Shown here: piece after piece, positions 61,254 through 64,000 of the stretch | Numbering within the stretch: the first letter of the stretch is position 1 | Layout: the number at the start of each line of letters is the position of its first letter | The notes under the pieces: model-generated | Seen by the model: only the letters and a program-made list of their open reading frames with translations | Database searches by the model: none | Told to the model about the DNA's origin: nothing | Origin: Bacillus sp. V3-13 | GTDB lineage: Bacteria > Bacillota > Bacilli > Bacillales > Cytobacillaceae | DNA: 64,000 nt | Assembly: GCF_002860165.1 (NCBI RefSeq) | Contig: NZ_PGUZ01000016.1 | Location: forward strand, 1-64,000 | Reading direction: 5' to 3' | Program-made: the position numbers and the translations under genes

Positions 61254-61970
61254 ATGACTAACAAGTATCTAACAATCTACAGCAGCATTGTTGAACAAAT
61301 AAAAAGCGGGGAGATTCCGGCTAATACCCTTCTTCCCTCTGAACATGAATTAAAAGACCAATATGATACATCCAGGGAAACGATCAGAAAAGCATTGAAC
61401 CTGCTTTCACAGAACGGGTATATTCAAAAAGTTCGTGGAAAAGGGTCGATTGTGATTGACATCAACAAGTTTGATTTTCCAGTCTCCGGTCTTATCAGCT
61501 TTAAAGAACTGGCAGAGAAAATGGAAAAGAAACCAAGAACAATTGTTCATGAACTTGCCTTAATTAAACCTGACAACTACATTAAACAGCAGCTCCATTT
61601 ATCAGGCAAAGACCAGGTCTGGAAGATTGTCAGAACGAGGGAAATGGGCGGCGAGAAAATTATTTTGGATAAAGATTATTTATCTAAAAAACACGTTCCT
61701 TCTTTAACAGAAGATATTTGCGCTGACTCCATTTACGATTATCTTGAAAATGAGTTAAACTTAACGATCAGTTTCGCAAAAAAGGAAATCGTTGTGGTTG
61801 AACCTACTGGTGAAGATCGAAAACTGTTAGACCTCGACGGATTTCATAACGTTGTGGTCATCAAAAACTATGTTTACTTGGATGACGCGAGCCTGTTTCA
61901 ATATACAGAATCAAGGCACCGGCCGGACAAATTTCGGTTTGTTGACTTTGCCAGAAGAACGCATATATAA
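61254..61970 (+). CDS. treR: Trehalose operon repressor TreR (GntR/HutC)
   Basis: A 238-residue regulator with a GntR winged helix (about 5-70, LPSEHELKDQYDTSRETIRKAL) and a UTRA domain whose effector in B. subtilis TreR is trehalose-6-phosphate. The C terminus (LFQYTESRHRPDKFRFVDFARR) is that of TreR. Likely operators are the two TGTATATACA sites at 59445 and 59483. ATG follows GGGGATCC, a weak site. It follows treP with no treA between, 229 bases apart. Confidence 0.94.
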   Translation: MTNKYLTIYSSIVEQIKSGEIPANTLLPSEHELKDQYDTSRETIRKALNLLSQNGYIQKVRGKGSIVIDINKFDFPVSGLISFKELAEKMEKKPRTIVHELALIKPDNYIKQQLHLSGKDQVWKIVRTREMGGEKIILDKDYLSKKHVPSLTEDICADSIYDYLENELNLTISFAKKEIVVVEPTGEDRKLLDLDGFHNVVVIKNYVYLDDASLFQYTESRHRPDKFRFVDFARRTHI

Positions 61971-61971
61971 C

Positions 61972-62011
61972 AAAGGGTAGCCTCAATGTAATATTGTGGC
62001 CACCCTTTTTC
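61972..62011. terminator. Terminator between treR and ugd
   Basis: AAAGGGT-A-GCC and GGC-C-ACCCTTT form an interrupted stem, followed by five Ts on the plus strand and preceded by an A run that could serve the converging ugd transcript. Confidence 0.7.
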
Positions 62012-62030
62012 TTTAAATTGCTTTTGATAG

Positions 62031-63371
62031 TTACAACGCTGCCGCAAGCTGCTTCTCTTCTGTCTTTGGCAGAACTGCGTCTCTCCCGACAGAATAATAC
62101 TCCACATTGTATTTTTCCACTTCTTCAAGTGAATAACAATTGCGTCCGTCAAAAATGATTGGTTCTTCATGGAACAGGCTTGTCAGGATTAATGCCTTTT
62201 GGACAACTTCCTTCCAGTCAGTCAAAATAAACACGGTATCTGACTGCTTAATCGCATCCTCGATTTGTTCTGTGTAGACCACGCCTTCTGGCAGAACCTT
62301 TTTAGCGTTTTCTATCGCAATAGGGTCATACCCAATCACCTCTGCACCGTCATTGATTAACTTTTCCGCTAAAGCGATAGATGCCGCTTCCCGAATATCG
62401 TCTGTTTCTGGCTTGAAGGACAGCCCAAGAAAAGCGACCCGCTTTCCTGCAAGTGAACCGAACCTTTCTTTTGCTTTTTCGTATAACAGGTATTTTTGAG
62501 AATTATTGACTTGAATAACTGATTTCAATAAATGAAAATCATGGTCGGATTCCTCCGATATTTTTACAAGCGCGTGAGTATCCTTCGGAAAACATGAGCC
62601 TCCGTACCCAATGCCGGCCTGAAGAAATTTAGATCCGATTCTGTCATCCTTGCCAATCCCTTCGGCGACCTCTTCAATATCTGCCCCCACTTTTTCGGAT
62701 AGATTGGCAATTTCATTAATAAACGAGATTTTCGTTGCCAGAAAAGCATTTGCAGCATATTTAATCATTTCTGCACTCGAGATGCTTGTTTTCAGTACAG
62801 GTATCTGCAGGGGCTGATACAAGGATTCTAATATATCAGCTGTTTCTGCATCATCCGCACCAATCACAATCCGGTCTCCATGAAACGTATCCGATACAGC
62901 TGAACCTTCTCTTAAAAACTCAGGATTTGAAGCAAAATTTACTTTAACATTCGCGCGAAGATGTTTTAATACTATGTCCCTTATCTTATAATTGGTTCCG
63001 ATTGGTACAGTGCTTTTTGTGACAAGAATGGTATTGCGGTTGATATGGGATGCAATATCTTTTGCAGCTTGAAAGATATACGTTAAATCAGCGGAGCCGT
63101 CCTCGCTTTGCGGGGTTCCAACTGCGATGTAAACCACTTCAGCATCAGCCAGTCCTTCGCTGTGGGATGTTGTAAAATGGAGCCTGCCTCTTTCAATGTT
63201 CGCTTTCATCAATTCTTCAAGGCCCGGCTCATAAATAGGAGATTGCCCTTTTTTCAGCATTTCTATTTTATTCAGATTGATATCAAGGCAAGTTACATCG
63301 TGGCCAATTTCCGATAAGCAGACTCCTGTTACAAGACCGACATAACCTGTACCCAAGATTGCTACCTTCAT
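62031..63371 (-). CDS. ugd: UDP-glucose 6-dehydrogenase
   Basis: Oxidises UDP-glucose to UDP-glucuronate for cell-wall or capsular polymers. The 446 residues start with a Rossmann motif (VAILGTGYVGLVTG), and carry the catalytic cysteine in GIGYGGSCFPKDTHAL (near 258-273), conserved lysine in EMIKYAANAFLATKISF and a second nucleotide domain (KRVAFLGLSFKPETDDIREA). ATG follows AGGAGGGAA. It follows galU, its substrate supplier, on the same strand, 21 bases apart. Confidence 0.95.
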   Translation of the reverse strand: MKVAILGTGYVGLVTGVCLSEIGHDVTCLDINLNKIEMLKKGQSPIYEPGLEELMKANIERGRLHFTTSHSEGLADAEVVYIAVGTPQSEDGSADLTYIFQAAKDIASHINRNTILVTKSTVPIGTNYKIRDIVLKHLRANVKVNFASNPEFLREGSAVSDTFHGDRIVIGADDAETADILESLYQPLQIPVLKTSISSAEMIKYAANAFLATKISFINEIANLSEKVGADIEEVAEGIGKDDRIGSKFLQAGIGYGGSCFPKDTHALVKISEESDHDFHLLKSVIQVNNSQKYLLYEKAKERFGSLAGKRVAFLGLSFKPETDDIREAASIALAEKLINDGAEVIGYDPIAIENAKKVLPEGVVYTEQIEDAIKQSDTVFILTDWKEVVQKALILTSLFHEEPIIFDGRNCYSLEEVEKYNVEYYSVGRDAVLPKTEEKQLAAAL

Positions 63372-63392
63372 ATAAATTCCCTCCTAATACGA

Positions 63393-64000
63393 TTAATGGA
63401 TAAGCTGTTCATTTTCCGCGAGCTCATTCAAATATGTTTTCACTTGTTGATTAAGGTCCTCTCTTTCAAGAGAAAAATCAATAGTTGCTTTTACAAACCC
63501 GAATTTATCTCCAACATCGTATCGCTTGCCATAAAAGTCATAAGCAAGAACATTTTCTTTTTGATTCAGCATTTGGATTGCATCTGTCAGCTGAATCTCC
63601 CCGCCGGAACCCGGAGGCAGTGTTTCGAGAATCGTAAAGATTTCTGGAGTCAAGATATACCTTCCCATAATCGCGTAATTAGAGGGTGCAATTTCAACGG
63701 GCGGCTTTTCGACAACGGATGCCAGTGGAATGATTCCTTCATCAGCTTTCATATTCCCCAAAGGTGCGATGATTCCGTATTTGGAAACATCCTTTGGATC
63801 AACTTCTTGCACGCCAATCACGGAGTTCTGGTATTTATCAAACACATCGATAAGCTGTTGAAGGCATGGTGTTTCGGAGCGGACAATATCGTCCCCCAAT
63901 AAGACAGCAAAGGGTTCATCCCCAATAAAGCTTGCGGCACAATGAATGGCATGCCCCAACCCTTTTGGTTCTTTTTGGCGAATATAATGGATGTTGGCCA
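63393..64000 (-). CDS. galU: UTP-glucose-1-phosphate uridylyltransferase, 3' part
   Basis: Makes UDP-glucose from UTP and glucose-1-phosphate. The gene is cut by the window end: its frame continues through 64000 (HYIRQKEPKGLGHAI before the visible FAVLLGDDIV metal site), and the first roughly 95 residues are missing. Visible motifs: GDDIV, VEKPP, and GSGGEIQLTDAI, ending with the helical tail. An internal TTG at 63959 is not the start. It is upstream of ugd in one operon. Confidence 0.95.
   Translation of the reverse strand, partial: ANIHYIRQKEPKGLGHAIHCAASFIGDEPFAVLLGDDIVRSETPCLQQLIDVFDKYQNSVIGVQEVDPKDVSKYGIIAPLGNMKADEGIIPLASVVEKPPVEIAPSNYAIMGRYILTPEIFTILETLPPGSGGEIQLTDAIQMLNQKENVLAYDFYGKRYDVGDKFGFVKATIDFSLEREDLNQQVKTYLNELAENEQLIH

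Overview
The window comes from a low-to-mid GC Gram-positive bacterium of the Bacillaceae (Bacillus in the broad sense). The evidence is the protein similarity to Bacillus subtilis as I remember it, the strong purine-rich ribosome binding sites, frequent TTG/GTG starts, and a gene order that largely follows the B. subtilis ssrA-smpB-rnr, cggR-gapA glycolysis, clpP, crh-whiA-yvcK-rapZ, his, ppaX-lgt-hprK, nag, yvl and uvrAB neighbourhoods. I have no basis for naming a species.

Layout. 87-5838: tmRNA gene interrupted in its T loop by a group I intron, then smpB, rnr, an esterase, secG and an unrecognised membrane-anchored protein. 5984-13067: the cggR-gapA-pgk-tpiA-gpmI-eno glycolytic operon with a recognisable CggR operator. 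13208-16400: glutaredoxin-like protein, sigma-54 (rpoN/sigL), a 20-bp tandem repeat array, tRNA-Arg(CCG), and clpP behind a CtsR box. 16436-20071: crh, whiA, yvcK, rapZ and a NUDIX gene, one operon. 20451-23028: trxB and a TPR protein. 23225-29892: the histidine operon hisZGDBHAFI, with a second 20-bp repeat array between hisD and hisB. 30126-34052: hprK-lgt-yvoD-ppaX-yvoF. 34385-40673: a peptidoglycan amino-sugar salvage cluster (murP, mupG, murQ, nagA, nagB, nagR) with two near-identical NagR-type operators and cre-like sites. 40720-42390: yvlBCD behind a sigma-W-type promoter. 42707-48123: uvrA, uvrB, csbA, with a LexA-like box. 48291-53057: a 52-bp hairpin repeat array, an RND efflux pump and its divergent TetR regulator. 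53131-59282: accessory region with katA behind a perfect PerR box, a PerR/Fur paralogue, several small proteins including a phospholipase-A2-like one, and a third 20-bp array. 59597-64000: treP and treR without treA, UDP-glucose dehydrogenase and the 3' part of galU.

How it fits together. Much of the window concerns central carbon flow and its control. CggR senses glycolytic flux. HprK phosphorylates Crh (and HPr, not in the window), and PpaX removes the pyrophosphate produced. cre-like sites lie at the murP, nagA and treP promoters. The mur/nag genes form a complete route from imported MurNAc-GlcNAc to fructose-6-phosphate, which enters the glycolytic operon described here. The remaining themes are stress (ClpP, UvrAB, catalase, RNase R, tmRNA/SmpB) and envelope functions (Lgt, SecG, yvl, UDP-glucuronate supply).

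The most notable observations are the tmRNA intron, three arrays of one 20-bp repeat family (one starting at the hisD stop codon), the merged MurNAc/GlcNAc regulon, the PerR paralogue with an altered metal-site residue, and the missing treA.
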